A stretch of DNA of 64,000 nucleotides from Paroedura picta (GCF_049243985.1 NC_135372.1:98385318-98449317); one strand, 5' to 3'; counted from the first letter of the stretch, positions 45,101-56,651 are shown. Numbers and translations: made by a program. Notes: a model not told the origin generated them from the sequence alone.

Positions 45101-48100
45101 GGAGGCTGGGATACTTTCACAGGACACAACAGCCCCTTGTATGTGGGCTCAAAAGACCAGGGTGATTTCAAGTATTTCAACTGTGTAAGGAAATCATCCC
45201 AATCCTATAAAGAGAATTTCTGCAATATTCTTGGGGCTGGTGAATGAAATGGGCACTAATATTTTTCCTAACTCATACCTCCTCAGGATTATGCCATGAA
45301 ATACTGGAGGGATAATGGTGTCCCAGCTGGAAAACTTCTTATGGGATTCCCTACCTATGGACGCACCTTCCGACTTACTTCTTCAGATACCAATGTTGGT
45401 GCTCCAGCCTCTGGGGCTGGTTCAGCTGGACCTTATACCCGTGAGGCAGGCTTCTGGGCCTACTATGAGGTAAAAATTTGTCAGGCAAAAGGCCTTAACA
45501 TACAAAAACATGCAGAATACTGTAGCCACTTATCTGGTCACAGGACCTTGTTCTCTTCCTGTCATTCTATTTTTTGACAAAGATTCTTTTTCCCCCCAAA
45601 GGGGGAACCATGCTGTTTGATGAAACAATGCTGTTGACAGAGGCCACTGAACATATGGATTGTTCTGGGAGCTCTTACAGTGCCCTGGTCGAGGCCAGGC
45701 ACACCTCCTGGGGGCCCAGGACAACCAGCAGATTCATACCCACAGAGCAAAGAGCCCTGCAGGAGGTATAAGGAGATAAGTAGTTCCTCAGATAGGTATA
45801 GCCTTGAAGGTTAAAACCAGAACCTTGAACCTGATCCGGAAGCTAACCGACAACCAATGCAGCCGTTGTAGCATAGGCTGGACATGGGCTCTCCAAGATG
45901 ACCTAGTGAGGACCCTCACAGCTGCATTTTGCACCAATTGCAATTTCTGGTTCAGGGACAAAGGCAGTCCTGCGTAGAACGGGTTAGAGATGTCTAGTCT
46001 GGAAGTGACTGTTGCATGGATCACTGTGGCCAAGTGTTCTGGGGGCAGGCAGGGCATTAGTAGCCTAGCTTGGAAGAACGCCATTTGGAAGAATGCTATC
46101 TTCATGATCTGAGCCTTCATAGACAGGGTGGCATCAAAGATCACCCCTGAATTCCTGGTCATTGGCACAGGTGTACCCCATCCAGGCAGGGGAGATGGGC
46201 TCCCTGATCCTTTACCCTTCTGCCCAGCCACAGGATCTCTGTCTTGGAGGTGTTGAGTTTCAGATGACTCTGCCTGAGCCAGCAGACACTGCTTCCAAAC
46301 AAATGGCGAATGTTTTGGAGGGGGGAGGGGGTTGTCCGGCTGGCCATCTATCAGGAGATAGATCTGGGTGTCTTTCACATATTGGTGACATCCCAGCTTG
46401 AAAGTCTTAACAAGCTGAGCCAGAGGGCACATATAGATATTAAAAAGCATAGGGGAGTGTATCACCCCTTGCAGTACTCCACATGGGAGCACAAAGCACT
46501 GCAATCCTCAGTGTCCAGTTCTTTAGGAAGCAAACTAGCCTCTGTAAGGCTGTCCCTCTGATCCCAGTCCAAGCAAGGTGGTGGTCTAACAGTTCATGGT
46601 CGATCACATCAAATGTGGCCGACAGATCCAAAAGCACGAGGATAGCCAAACAAGGATAGCCAACTGACACTGGAGATCATCCATCAGAGTGATCAGCACC
46701 GTCTCCACCCTGTGGCCAGGATGGAAGCCAGATTGGTATGGGTCCAGAACTGAAGTTTCCTCCAAAAATGCCATGAGTTGGTCCGTGGTGGCCCTCTCAA
46801 CCACCTTTCCCAGGAATGCAAGATGCAACCCCAGGTGGTAGTTGGTGGGGTCCCATGGATCCAGTAATTATTTTTTCAGAAGGGGATGAACTACTGACAC
46901 CTTTAGCTTTTCAGGGAACTCACCATATGTTAGGGAGAGGTTCACAATCTCCCTCAATAGGGAGAAGAGGGGTAGGCAAATGTAGGATACTTGGACACTC
47001 CTCAGGTAGCAAAAGGTAGCACAAAAACTAACTCTTCGTCTTCCGGAGAGGTCAGTATTGCATTCTGCAATGCCCCAGATTTCAAGTAAAGTATGTTAAG
47101 TTCCCGAGGCATTGACTAGCATTTGAGTTTTCACTATTTTTTAAATTATGTATTTAATTTAATGTGTATAACTAAATCCTTGCTTTCCTAGTCTTTGCTA
47201 CTCCATTGCTCTTCAAATTTATTCTCCTCAGGACACAGGACCTTAGAAGGCTAGGAGAATAAGAGATGACTGATACACATTTAACCAACAGTTGTTCAGA
47301 AATTGTAGCTTTTAGGCAGATGAATAAGCATGAAGCAGACTTAATAGAGGCCAACATGCATCTACTTTGAAATTCTTCATGCACTCAGAATTGTGGAAAA
47401 CAATTGTGGAAAACAATTCTCCCCTTTGATTTGTTTCACAGATCTGCACATTCTTAAAGACTTCCACGAAAAAGTGGATTGATGACCAGAAAGTCCCATA
47501 TACCTACAGTGGAAATGAATGGGTTGGATATGACAACATTTGCAGCTACAAACATAAAGTAAGATTGTTATAATGTTCAAGTTAACAGTTTCACAGTATG
47601 AGGACATGCTTGAGTTTGAATATCATTTGATCAAAGGCTACATTTGCAGAGATGCAGCAAAATAATTCCTTCTGATTATGTGCCTGTTTGAGCTAAAATA
47701 CTATTTAGCATAAGCACGACCCATCACTCTTCATAAAATACATGGTTTTAGCAACAGACATGTGCTTGCAAGGAAAGATGCAGAACTAATTTTTTTCCAA
47801 TTAAGTAGATTTATGATTTTTGGCTAGGTCAAGTACCTGAAAGAGAACAATTTTGGAGGTGCGATGGTTTGGGCCATTGATCTGGATGACTTTCTGGGCA
47901 CTTTTTGCAATGAAGGAAAATATCCTCTCATAAGTGAACTGAAGAGACTTCTTGAAACCACTGGTAAGAGGGTATCAATAAGATGGGAAGGGGGGAGGTC
48001 TATGGGAACAATCCCCAAGCAGATCTATTCAGAAGTTAATCTCACGTTATCAAAAGATGCTAACTCCCAGGAAAGTAGCTTTAGGATTACAGCTGATGTC

Positions 48101-49075
48101 AGCAGGAGAATCAGTGAAGTGCTCCTCCTACTTAGATACGATGACCCAAGTGTGCAGAAAAATCTTCAAAGTTTAAATTCCCCCAACTCTCCCATTTTTT
48201 AAAAAATTAAAATTTGCATATGCATAGACCATGCACTTCCTTTCCAGGGATTTGCTTTTATAGCTGGATGCTTTGGGCTGAGCAGGGGGTTGGACTAGAT
48301 GGCCTATATGGCCCCTTCCAACTCTATGATTCTATTATTCTGTGATGTGGTGAGGGCAGCTTCTCTGGGCTCAGCCATAGCATCAGCAGATGATGAAGAA
48401 GAAGAGTTGGTTCTTATATGCCACTTTTCTCTACCTGAAGGAGGCTCAAAGCGGCTTACAGTCGCCTTCCCTTTCCTCTCCCCACAACAGATGCCCTGTG
48501 AGGGAGGTGGGGCTGAGAGAGCCCTGATATCACTGCTCAGTCAGAACAGTTTTATCAGCACCATGGCGAGCCCACGATCACCCAACTGGCTGCATGTGGG
48601 GGAGTGCAGAATTGAACCCGGTGTGCCAAATCAGAAGTACACACTCCTAACTACTACACCAAACTGGCTCTCTGGCTGCTGTGGCAGTGCATTTTGGGAA
48701 TTGTTCCAGGCTCAGCCTCAGTGCAGAAAGACTCCAGGAGCCATCCAGGGTCTGCCAGGAGCCACTCTAGGCTCTTGACAGCTCCTAGGCATTGCTGCTA
48801 CAGCTGGGCTTTGTGGTATGTGTGTGTGGGGGTGGATGGGTTCTTCCCTCCATGTCTTTTCAGGGTCCTTCTTGTTTTTTCCCTAATACCCTGCTGGTAC
48901 CTTTCTACCTTGGAGCTGGCAGCCCGATATACATCTCCCATCAGTAGCTGGAGGGGGGGGGAACTAGAAACCCTAGAGCTATTTAATTTTAAAGTCTTTT
49001 AATGGGAGTTTTAATGGGTTTTTTAGACACTGTAACCCGCCACGACCCATTTGGGAGTGGTGGGAAATAAATCGA

Positions 49076-49148
<73 letters not shown>

Positions 49149-49511
49149 TGATTTAGCATGAATACGGTAATTTCACTGTTCTGCATTCAAACAGGCCCCA
49201 TTGTTCCAGATTGCCCTGGTGGAACTACTACTACTCCTGGAACTACTACAACTACTACTACCACTACTACACCTACTGATCCAGATATTTCAACTCCACC
49301 TCCACCTCCAACTCCACCTCCAACTCCACCCCCAACAGGGGGCTCAACATCGAAACCTGAAGACTTTTGTGCCAACAAAGCAGATGATCTCTACGCTAAC
49401 CCAGAAGACCGAAATAAATTCTATATATGTCATAACAAGCAAACTTATGTTTTCAGCTGTGCAGCTGGATTGGTGTTTGATGAAAGTTGTAAGTGCTGCA
49501 ACTACCCTTAA
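39142..49511 (+). CDS. CHIA: Acidic chitinase (CHIA-like), GH18 plus chitin-binding domain, complete
   Basis: Eleven coding exons: 39142-39166, 40161-40190, 40931-41135, 42741-42797, 43257-43422, 44227-44345, 45061-45184, 45287-45469, 47442-47558, 47828-47963 and 49195-49511. They join in frame to 492 residues (human acidic mammalian chitinase has about 476). A secretion signal covers about residues 1-19 ([19 protein letters not shown]). The GH18 barrel includes [11 protein letters not shown], the catalytic block DGIDLDFE with Asp137, Asp139 and Glu141, [10 protein letters not shown] with Tyr211 and Asp212, and [10 protein letters not shown] with Trp357, so the active site looks intact. A Thr/Pro-rich linker (about 398-435) leads to a CBM14-type domain with six cysteines (446, 466, 476, 486, 488, 489). 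The enzyme would be secreted and cut internal beta-1,4 bonds of chitin, for example from insect prey. Phe140 replaces the Trp usual in DWE of mammalian homologues. The gene is one of two tandem copies. CHIT1-like identity is less likely, given the overall match to CHIA. Confidence 0.93.
39813..40096 (+). repeat. Sauria-type SINE (plus strand) in chitinase intron 1, 12-bp target duplication
   Basis: The tRNA-like head is GAGCCTCTTGTGGCGCAGAG, with a box B-like GGTCGATCCCAGC. The body reads AGGTCGGTAAAATGAGTACC, and the BovB-like tail reads GGGTCAGACATGACCCGGTG, ending in ACCTTT units. Perfect direct repeats TTACATTTGAAT lie at 39801-39812 and 40097-40108. It sits about 65 bp upstream of exon 2. 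Confidence 0.88.
41255..41340. mobile_element. Short hAT MITE in chitinase intron 3
   Basis: CAGGGGTGGCCAAACTGTCT at the left is mirrored by ATAGTTTGGCCACCCCTG at the right, with an internal GGACATCTGGAG shared with the palindromic MITE at 32767-32902. Total length is 86 bp. No convincing target duplication is left. Confidence 0.7.
41755..41935. repeat. Dispersed repeat family X, copy 2 (chitinase intron 3)
   Basis: It contains CAGACTATAGAGATCTGATC, AAAAATGGTTGCATTGGAGG, CATATGGCATTATATCCCAT and CCCACTCCCCAAATCTCCAG, the same block order as at 37035 and 43520. Confidence 0.6.
42105..42265 (-). repeat. 5S-rRNA-derived SINE 3' part (minus strand) in intron 3
   Basis: TGGTAACCCCAGCAAGGGGC, then GAAGCAGAGGTGGTCTGCCA and AACCCTGCTTAGCTTCTGAG, are the reverse complement of the 5S-SINE body and the start of the AAGCTAAGCAGGG box. 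It is truncated inside the 5S-like head. Confidence 0.65.
43520..43715. repeat. Dispersed repeat family X, copy 3 (chitinase intron 5)
   Basis: It contains GACTGCCAACCTTTAGGAGG, CTAAAGAGATCAGTTCCCCT, GGAGAAAATGATTGTTTGGG and TCCCTCCCCAAACGCTGTGC. It is the longest of the three copies; the ends are approximate. Confidence 0.6.
44526..44982. mobile_element. hAT-type nonautonomous element, CpG-dense (copy 4), in chitinase intron 6
   Basis: It begins CAGTGGTCCCCAACCCGCGG and ends GGTTGCGGACCGCTG. Flanking 8-mers CTATAGAT (44518-44525) and CTATAGGT (44983-44990) match at 7 of 8 positions. The interior has a large inverted segment (AGCTTGCCGAGC / GCTCGGCAAGCT with CGGCCGCC repeats) and CpG-rich units like copies 1 and 3. 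It is the least CpG-depleted part of the window. Its frames are not genes. Confidence 0.85.
45600..46990 (-). mobile_element. L2 LINE fragment (minus strand) in chitinase intron 8
   Basis: Reading the minus strand from about 46800: [15 protein letters not shown], then [18 protein letters not shown] (the FDTIDH block), [18 protein letters not shown] (equivalent to GVPQGSVLSPMLF), [11 protein letters not shown] (degraded YADDTQ), [15 protein letters not shown] and [17 protein letters not shown]. This is the L2-clade reverse transcriptase order. Several frame changes mean it is inactive. About 45660-45770 holds the reversed C-terminal L2 block. Confidence 0.8.
48265..48345 (+). mobile_element. 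CR1 LINE 3' tail in chitinase intron 10
   Basis: TGGATGCTTTGGGCTGAGCA, GGGGGTTGGACTAGATGGCC and CAACTCTATGATTCTATTAT are the CR1 terminus. It is 5' truncated to about 80 bp. Confidence 0.85.
48391..48672 (-). repeat. tRNA-derived SINE (minus strand) in chitinase intron 10
   Basis: This near-complete reverse copy runs from AGAAGAAGAGTTGGTTCTTA (tail side) to ACTACACCAAACTGGCTCTC (tRNA-like head side), with GAATTGAACCCGG as the box B complement. It is the best-preserved member of the family in the window. Confidence 0.8.
49000..49149 (+). repeat. LINE 3'-tail remnant with long (AAT)n microsatellite
   Basis: CACTGTAACCCGCCACGACC and AGTGGTGGGAAATAAATCGA resemble the L2-type 3' terminus. They are followed by about 24 AAT/TAA units from 49076 to 49149. 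The array ends 45 bp before the acceptor of the last chitinase exon. Confidence 0.75.
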
Positions 49512-49597
49512 TATTAATGGATGGCTTCTAACAAAAAAGAGAATATTAAAATGATGTAGCCCTTTGGGCCACAGCAGACTCCTCCCCTCCCCTTTCA

Positions 49598-49603
49598 AAT
49601 AAA
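49598..49603 (+). terminator. Poly(A) signal of chitinase copy 1
   Basis: AATAAA 87 bp after the stop codon, in CTTTCAAATAAAATCCAGGA, followed by a GT/T-rich stretch (GTCTGTACTGATTTTGTTTT) near 49628. This gives a short 3' UTR of roughly 110 bases. Confidence 0.75.
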
Positions 49604-50039
49604 ATCCAGGATGCATGGCTAAATCATGTCTGTACTGATTTTGTTTTTGTATATTGGTTGATTACCCTTTTATTTATAGCATTTAAGAAAAGGATTTAGG
49701 TCACCAGGAGTGGAATTTTAATCTGAACCATTCCCTTCTAAACCCATTGACTTCCATGGATACAGAAGGATGTGACTCCACCAAGGATTGTGTTTGTCTC
49801 CTGGCAGGATGTGGCAGTACTTGGCGTCAAAACTACTGTTAGATCATTATGTCTAGGAGAGGATCCTCAATGAAAATGAAAAAGTGCACAACTTTGCCTG
49901 GATTATCCCAGATAAAGCTAATAAATGCTACATAAATTTATATTTATGTGTTTCAGAGTGACTAGGCAATCTGGAGTAGAAAAAACTATTGTATTTTCCA
50001 ATGTCTGTTGGGTTTCCTTCCAAGAAGCACCCCACCATT

Positions 50040-50230
50040 GCCAAGTGTGTGCACATTAAGTCACTTCCAAATTATTGAGACCCTAGAATTAATGTCCTCC
50101 AAAGTGTCCTATTGTTAACAGCCTTGTTCAGGACTTGCAAACAAGCACTGTGGCTTCCTTTATAGAGCCACTCCGACTCATGCTGGGAATTCCTTTTTAA
50201 TTGCTGCCTTCAAATTTCCAAGCATTTTTG
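50040..50230 (-). repeat. BovB-related/SINE-like relic (minus strand)
   Basis: TTAAGTCACTTCCAAATTAT, GTCCTATTGTTAACAGCCTT and GTGGCTTCCTTTATAGAGCC follow a common squamate consensus (AAGTCGCTTCCGACTCATGG..CCTATCGTTAACAGCC) that I associate with BovB/Sauria sequence. It is old and diverged. Naming is tentative. Confidence 0.45.
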
Positions 50231-50394
50231 TTTTTTCCATTGACATCATATAATAATGTTACCAATGTATGTATACATATGCATATGGATGGACTCAGCT
50301 CATGGTGGTTTACAATAAAACCCCAATAAACATCAGTAAAAAATCCAAATTATAACACCCCCCCCCCGGCAACATAATCCCCCCTTGTACCCAG

Positions 50395-52360
50395 TTACAG
50401 GACCTCCATCTTAGAGGAGCTGAGTTTCAGGCAACTCTGCTTGAGCCACCCTGCTTCCAAACATCTGGTAAATGTTTCCGGGGAGGGTGAAGTCCGTCCA
50501 TCAGGAGCTGGAACTGGGTGACATCTGTATATTGGTGATAGCTCAGCCAAAAGCTCTGAGCCAACTGTACCAGAGGGTAGATGTAGATGTTTAAAAGTAT
50601 GGGGAAGTGTATCGCCCTCTCTTGCACTCCACAAGGGAGCGTGTAGGGCTGCGACAACTCTTCCCCCACTGACACCCTCTGTGTCTGGTTCTGGAGGAAA
50701 GAGATCAGCCACTGTAAAGCATGAATCCCCATCCCTGAATCCCCATCCCAGTGAGACAGTGGGCAAACAACTCATGGTTGACCACATCAAACTTGGCTGA
50801 CAAATCTAATAACATGAGGATAGCCTAGTGCCGGAGATCATCAAGGCAAAAAGTATGGTCTCCACCCTGTGGTTAGGACAGAAGCCCAACTAGTATGGAT
50901 CAAGTACCGAAGGTTCATCCAAGACTGCCAGGAGCTGAACCACAGTGGCCCTCTCTACCAGCTTCCCTAGAAACACAAGGTGTGAGACAGAGCATCAGTT
51001 GGTCGAATCACACGGATCAAGCAATGGTTTCTTCAACAGGGGACGAACCATCGCCTCCTTCAGCCACTCAGGGAAATCCCCAGATGTCAGGGAAATATTT
51101 ATAATTTCCCTCAGGGGCCTCCTATCCACTGGTTGCCCAATTTGAGCAGCCATGATGGACAGGGATCCAGGTGGCAGGTGGCCACCCTCACTGACCCCAG
51201 CAATTTGTCCATCTCAGTTAAAGTGAGCTGCCTGAAGCCATCAAACATCATCCCTGTGGCAGCAATGGAGCATCCAGCTTATATTCTGTATCAGTCTTAG
51301 CAGGAAGGTCATGGTGGAGTGACAAGACTTTATCTGCAAAAAAGGGTGCTAAATCTCAAGTCGACTACTATTTTGGTGCCCTTCTTTGAATGTGGTAAGA
51401 GATCAAATCACATTGAAAAATCACCCTAAACAGCATTCACCCTAGCCAGGTGAGAACTAGCAGATACATAGAGGTAGCATAACATTCCTGTTTCGCCACC
51501 TTCACTGCCATTTCATATGCCTTCATAAGTGTGTGGTAAGACGTTCTTGTAGCTTCATCACGAGTTTCCCTCCACACTTGCTCTAGCCATCTCACTTCCC
51601 TCTTCCTCTCAGAGATCTCCTGGGAGCTTGTTTGAGGCAAGGGTGGAGGGGAGCAATTGCATCAATGGTGACAGACAGACTGGACTGCCAGTCCTCCACT
51701 AAGGCTGCCCATCAGTCACCAGAGGGTATAGGGTCCTGCAGTGCATTCAGATCCATAAGTCTCTATGGGTAGGCTAAAATACGCCTTTCACCCAAACAGG
51801 GAGGGGGTTGTGCCTGAAGCTAGGCCTTCAGAGCAGGTGGTATGACCACGGGATTGCGCTCCAAAAGATTTGCCTCCTGATTCCCCCCCTCCTCTGCTGT
51901 CTCCAAACCTCTCCACCTCCCCCCCTCATTCAAGAAAAGAAAGAGGCTCCTGCTGTGCTTGGTCCCCCCCCCCCCGTTTTGAGCTTTCACAATCGAGTGC
52001 AGAACATTTTCTGTTTCATGGGGGGGGGGTGTAAAGGAAGACCCGAGTTCAAATCAATCTGAATTCAGCAGGATCTACAACGGAATAAACAAAATAAGTG
52101 CAGAATCAGCCCAGGTCAGAGCCAAGTCCTGGAGCTGACCAGTCCACATGGACATGGAAGTCCCCCAGGATTATAAGATAGGGAACTGCAATGCCCAGGT
52201 GGCCGCCTCCTCCAGCAAGCTCGACAGGGCAGCTGATGGTGCACTGGATGGGTGGGACACCAACCAGATAGCAAAGTTCTTGACCATGTCCCAATCCAGA
52301 CTGACACATTTCACTCCAGGGATTGATAGCACCAGGAGGAGCCCTATAGGAGAAAGATTC
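50395..52360 (-). mobile_element. L2 LINE, long degraded copy (minus strand) between the chitinases
   Basis: From high to low coordinate on the minus strand: an endonuclease piece (LIILGDFHVHVDWSA) near 52165, a middle piece (REVRWLEQVWRETRDEATRT) near 51590-51530, then reverse transcriptase pieces (ALQWLISFLQNQTQRVSVGE, LPCGVQERAIHFPILLNIYI, HQYTDVTQFQLL) at 50720-50520. The order matches L2. Many stops and shifts separate the pieces. It covers about 2 kb and ends where a SINE begins. Confidence 0.75.
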
Positions 52361-52367
52361 CTGGATA

Positions 52368-52550
52368 AGAAGAAGGAGAGTTGGTTCTTATATGCCACTT
52401 TTCTCTACCCGAAGGAGTCTCAAAGTGGTTTACATTCACCTTCCCTTTCCTGCCCTAATATTACTGCTTGGTCAGAACAGCTTTATCAGTGTTGTGTCAA
52501 GCCCAAGTTCACCCAGCTGGTTGCATGTGGGGGAGCACAGCATCAACCCC
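52368..52550 (-). repeat. tRNA-derived SINE (minus strand), truncated
   Basis: AGAAGAAGGAGAGTTGGTTC, TTTTCTCTACCCGAAGGAGT and GTTGCATGTGGGGGAGCACA match the family at 48391-48672, with an internal deletion and loss of the head. Confidence 0.75.
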
Positions 52551-53128
52551 CTTTCTTTGTCTGTCCCTTTAAAATAAATTGTACTCCTCAATCCTAATAT
52601 TTGAATCACATGTGTTATCCACCAAGTTTCTGTCATGCCTATAGGAGACATTGTAGGAGATGTGCAGTTAGCATATTTAGACTAGGAACTTGCTGGTATT
52701 TTTCATTTAACATCCTCCTGTGTCCTGATTGGCTCAGTTGGTGACTTCCTACTCTTTTGAGGACACTTCTTCCCTGATTTCCAGCAGAACAATGTTTTAG
52801 TCAGTCCTTTGCATATCAAAACTCTGCCAACAGGATGAACATCTATTAGTTATTCCCTCCTATATGGTTGTGAGGACCATACTTTTTAGATTTTATGTTT
52901 TCACTAGCTGTTCCTATTCTATGGAATAGCCTTTCTGAAATTGTTATGAAAGTGTCCACTTCATTGAGAATCCACAAGATTTGGAAACTGGAATAGTTTA
53001 GGAAGGGTTTGGAAACAGCTACCTATGATCGTAATTTTGTTACTATTCTTTTTATTTGCATTGTAGCCTATCAATGCCAGAGAAAAGCTAGAAATTATGT
53101 AACTAAATGCTTCTGAATAACTGTTGCC
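52551..53128. other. No recognisable feature
   Basis: Intergenic sequence between an L2/SINE cluster and the long CR1. No gene or repeat was recognised. Confidence 0.4.
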
Positions 53129-53146
53129 ATTCTAATTATTTCTAAT

Positions 53147-56100
53147 CAGAAGGAAATGGAGTTGAGAAGAAAAAAAAAAGAGGAGACTACTGGTAATTGG
53201 AGACTCCCTGCTAAGAGGAATGGATCACCATGTGGCTGGGCCCGACCCCCTAACCCGAGAGGTGTGTTGCTTGCCAGGGGCGAAAATTAAAGATGTTTCA
53301 GAACGGCTGCCCAAACTCCTCAAATCTACAGATCGCTGCCCATTTGTGATGGTCCATGTGGGAACGAATGACATGTCCCTGAATACCATCGCTCCTATTA
53401 GAAAAGACTATCAAGATCTCGGGAGGAAGCTCAAGCAAATGGGGGCACAAGTGGTATTCTCTTCAATCTTGCCTGTCAAGGGAAGAGGAATGCATCGGGA
53501 GAGGAAGATAATGGAGGTGAATCACTGGCTGCATAGTTGGTGCCGGCAGGAGAGATTTGGTTTCTGGGACCATGGGATAGGCTTTCTTGAGGAAGGCCTA
53601 CTAGCACCTGATGGACTGCACTTATTGAAACTGGGGAAGAATGTGTTTGGCAGGAACATAGGGAGATTCATCAGGAGAGCTTTAAACTAAAGCCACAAGG
53701 GGAAGGAGACGATCAACATAGGGAGTGTAAGGAAGGAGAACGATCGGGGGCAGCCCAACCGACAAGGCCAGCTCATAGGGAACCAAAAGTAAAAGGATTC
53801 AGATGACTTTATACTAACGCCCGAAGCATGGGCAATAAAAAGGAAGAGCTGGAACTTCTCATGCTGATGGAAAGGTATGATCTAGTAGGCATCACAGAAA
53901 CTTGGTGGAATGATTCTCATGACTGGAATGTAATGGTGGATGGATATGAACTGTTCAGAAAAAACAGAATAGATCGAAGAGGTGGAGGAGTGGCACTGTA
54001 TGATAGGAAAGGGCTTACCTGTCAGGAAATTCTAGTGAAGGAGAGCATATCTACAGTGGAAAGCATCTGGGTGAAAATAAGCGAGGGGAAAACAAACAGT
54101 GTGGTGGTAGGTGTCTGTTACCGACCGCCTGACCAACTAGAGGATGTGGATGCTGCACTTTGTGAGCAGATTGAGAAAATATCCACGCGGCAGGACCTTG
54201 TCATCATGGGTGACTTCAATTTCCCAGATGTGTGCTGGGAAACAAACTCTGCTAAGCGTTCTCAGTCATGCAACTTTCTGACCTGCCTGGTTGACAATTT
54301 CACTTATCAAATGGTAGATGAACCCACAAGAGGTTCAGCCATACTGGACTTAATACTGACCAACAGGCAAGAGTTGGTGGATGAGGTGAAGGAGGTGGGG
54401 ACCCTAGGGGGAAGTGACCATGTCCTCATAGAATTCCTTTTGAGATGGGGAGCCAAGGAAACTTGTAGCCAGACATGGATGTTGGATTTTCGTAGGGCAA
54501 ACTTTAATAAACTCAGAGACATGATGAGTGTCATACCATGGACGAGAATGCTGGAAGGGAAGGGAGCATGTGAAGGGTGGGCGCTACTCAAACAAGAGCT
54601 ATTGCATGCTCAATCAATGACTATCCCAGAAAGACGAAAACACTGCAGGAGCTCTAAGAAGCCTATTTGGATGAACAGAGAACTTCAAGAGGAACTAAGA
54701 AAGAAAAGGAAAATGTTCAGGAAATGGAGGGAAGGACAGAGCTCTAAAGAAGAGTACCTACAGGTTACTAGGCACTGTAGATCAATCATCAGAAAGGCCA
54801 AAGCTGAGAGTGAGCTAAGATTGGCCAGGGAAGCCCATTGTAACAAGAAAAGATTTTTCAGTTATGTGAGGAGCAAATGTAAAGTAAAGGAGGCAATAGG
54901 CCCACTGTTGGGTGTGGATGGACAAACTCTAACGGAGGATGCAGAGAAAGCAGAAAGGCTTAGTGCCTATTTTACATCTGTTTTTTCCCACAGGTCAAAG
55001 TGTTTAGGCACATCTAGAGATGGCCGTAGCCAAAGGATAGTGTCTGGGTGGCAGGTTAACATGGATAGAGAGGTTGTCGAGAGGCATTTAGCTGCACTGG
55101 ATGAGTTCAAATCCCCTGGTCCAGATGAAATGCACCCGAGAGTGCTCAAAGAACTTTCCAGAGAACTTGCACAGCTCTTGTCCATCATCTTCGGGACCTC
55201 TTTAAGGACTGGAGATGTCCCGGAGGACTGGAAGAGAGCAAACGTTATTCCGATCTTCAAAAAAGGGAGGAAGGATGACCTGGGAAACTACAGACCAGTG
55301 AGTCTGACCTCTGTTGTGGAGAAGATAATGGAGCAGATATTAGGGAGCGATCTGCAAACATCTGGAGGACAATTTGGTGATCCAAGGAAGTCAGCATGGA
55401 TTTGTCTCCAACAGGTCCTGCCAGACCAACCTGGTTTCCTTTTTTGACCAAGTAACAGGTTTGCTGGATCGGGGAAATTTGGTTGATGTCATTTACTTGG
55501 ATTTTAGTAAAGCTTTTGACAAGTATCCCCATGATGTTCTGATGGATAAGTTGAAGGACTGCAATCTGGATTTTCAGATAGTTAAGTGGATAGGGAATTG
55601 GTTAGAGAATCGCACTCAAAGAGTTGTTGTCAATGGTGTTTCATCAGACTGGAGAGAGGTGAGTAGCGGGGTACCTCAGGGCTCGGTGCTCGGCCCGGTA
55701 CTTTTTAACATATTTATTAATGATCTAGATGAGGGGGTGGAGGGACTACTCATCAGGTTTGCAGATGACACCAAATTGGGAGGACTGGCAAATACTCTGG
55801 AAGATAGAGACAGAGTTCAACGAGATCTGAACACAATGGAAAAATGGGCAAATGAGAACAAGATGCAATTTAATAAAGATAAATGTAAAGTTCTGCATCT
55901 GGGTCAGAAAAATGAAAAGCATGCCTACTGGATGGGGGATACGCTTCTAGGTAACACTGTGTGTGAACGAGACCTTGGGGTACTTGTGGACTGTAAACTA
56001 AACATGAGCAGGCAGTGTGATGCAGCGGTAAAAAAGGCAAATGCCATTTTGGGCTGTATCAACAGGGGCATCACATCAAAATCACAAGATGTCATAGTCC

Positions 56101-56640
56101 CATTGTATACGGCACTGGTCAGACCACACCTGGAATACTGTGTGCAGTTCTGGAGGCCTCACTTCAAGAAGGACGTAGATAAAATTGAAAGGGTACAGAG
56201 GAGAGCGACAAAGATGATCTGCGGCCAAGGGACCAAGCCCTATGAAGATAGGTTGAGGGACTTGGGGATGTTTAGCCTGGAGAAAAGGAGGTTTAGAGGG
56301 GACACGATAGCCCTCTTTAAGTATTTGAAAGGTTGTCACTTGGAGGAGAGCAGGATGCTGTTTCTGTTGGCTGCAGAGGAAAGGACACGCAGTAATGGGT
56401 TTAAACTTCAAGTACTAGGCTAGATATCAGGAAAAAAATTTTCACAGTCAGAGTAGTTCAGCAGTGGAATAGGCTTCCTAAGGAGGTGGTGAGCTCCCCC
56501 TCACTGGCAGTCTTCAAGCAAAGGTTGGATACACACTTTTCTTTGATGCTTTAGGATGCTTAGGGCTGATCCTGCGTTGAGCAGGGGGTTGGACTAGGTG
56601 GCCTGTTTGGCCCCTTCCAACTCTATGATTCTACGATTCT
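53147..56640 (+). mobile_element. Long, young-looking CR1 LINE with ORF1 esterase end and ORF2
   Basis: The ORF1 part (from about 53168 to 53690) keeps SGNH-esterase blocks: LLVIGDSLLRG, then VHVGTND, then APDGLHL. ORF2 starts near 53807 (LYTNARSMGNKKEELE). Its endonuclease has ITETWWNDSHD, VCYRPPD, GDFNFPDVCW and GGSDHVLIEF (to about residue 215). The reverse transcriptase has FKSPGPDEMHP, VIPIFKKG, LDFSKAFD, GVPQGSVLGPVLF and RFADDTKLGG, and ends near 56423. One frame change is evident in ORF2 at about 55365-55374; otherwise the frame is open for about 2.6 kb. The 3' tail is the usual CR1 terminus with CTATGATTCTACGATTCT. Only the 5' part of ORF1 is missing. Flanking near-repeats at 53129-53146 and 56636-56651 may be a target duplication. 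Confidence 0.93.
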
Positions 56641-56651
56641 AATTATCTAAT

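Noticed and set aside
47864-48202. Read-through frame beyond chitinase exon 10 as an alternative C-terminus
   Set aside because: The frame runs past a good GTAAGA donor at 47964 into intron sequence; the spliced form restores the conserved linker and chitin-binding domain.
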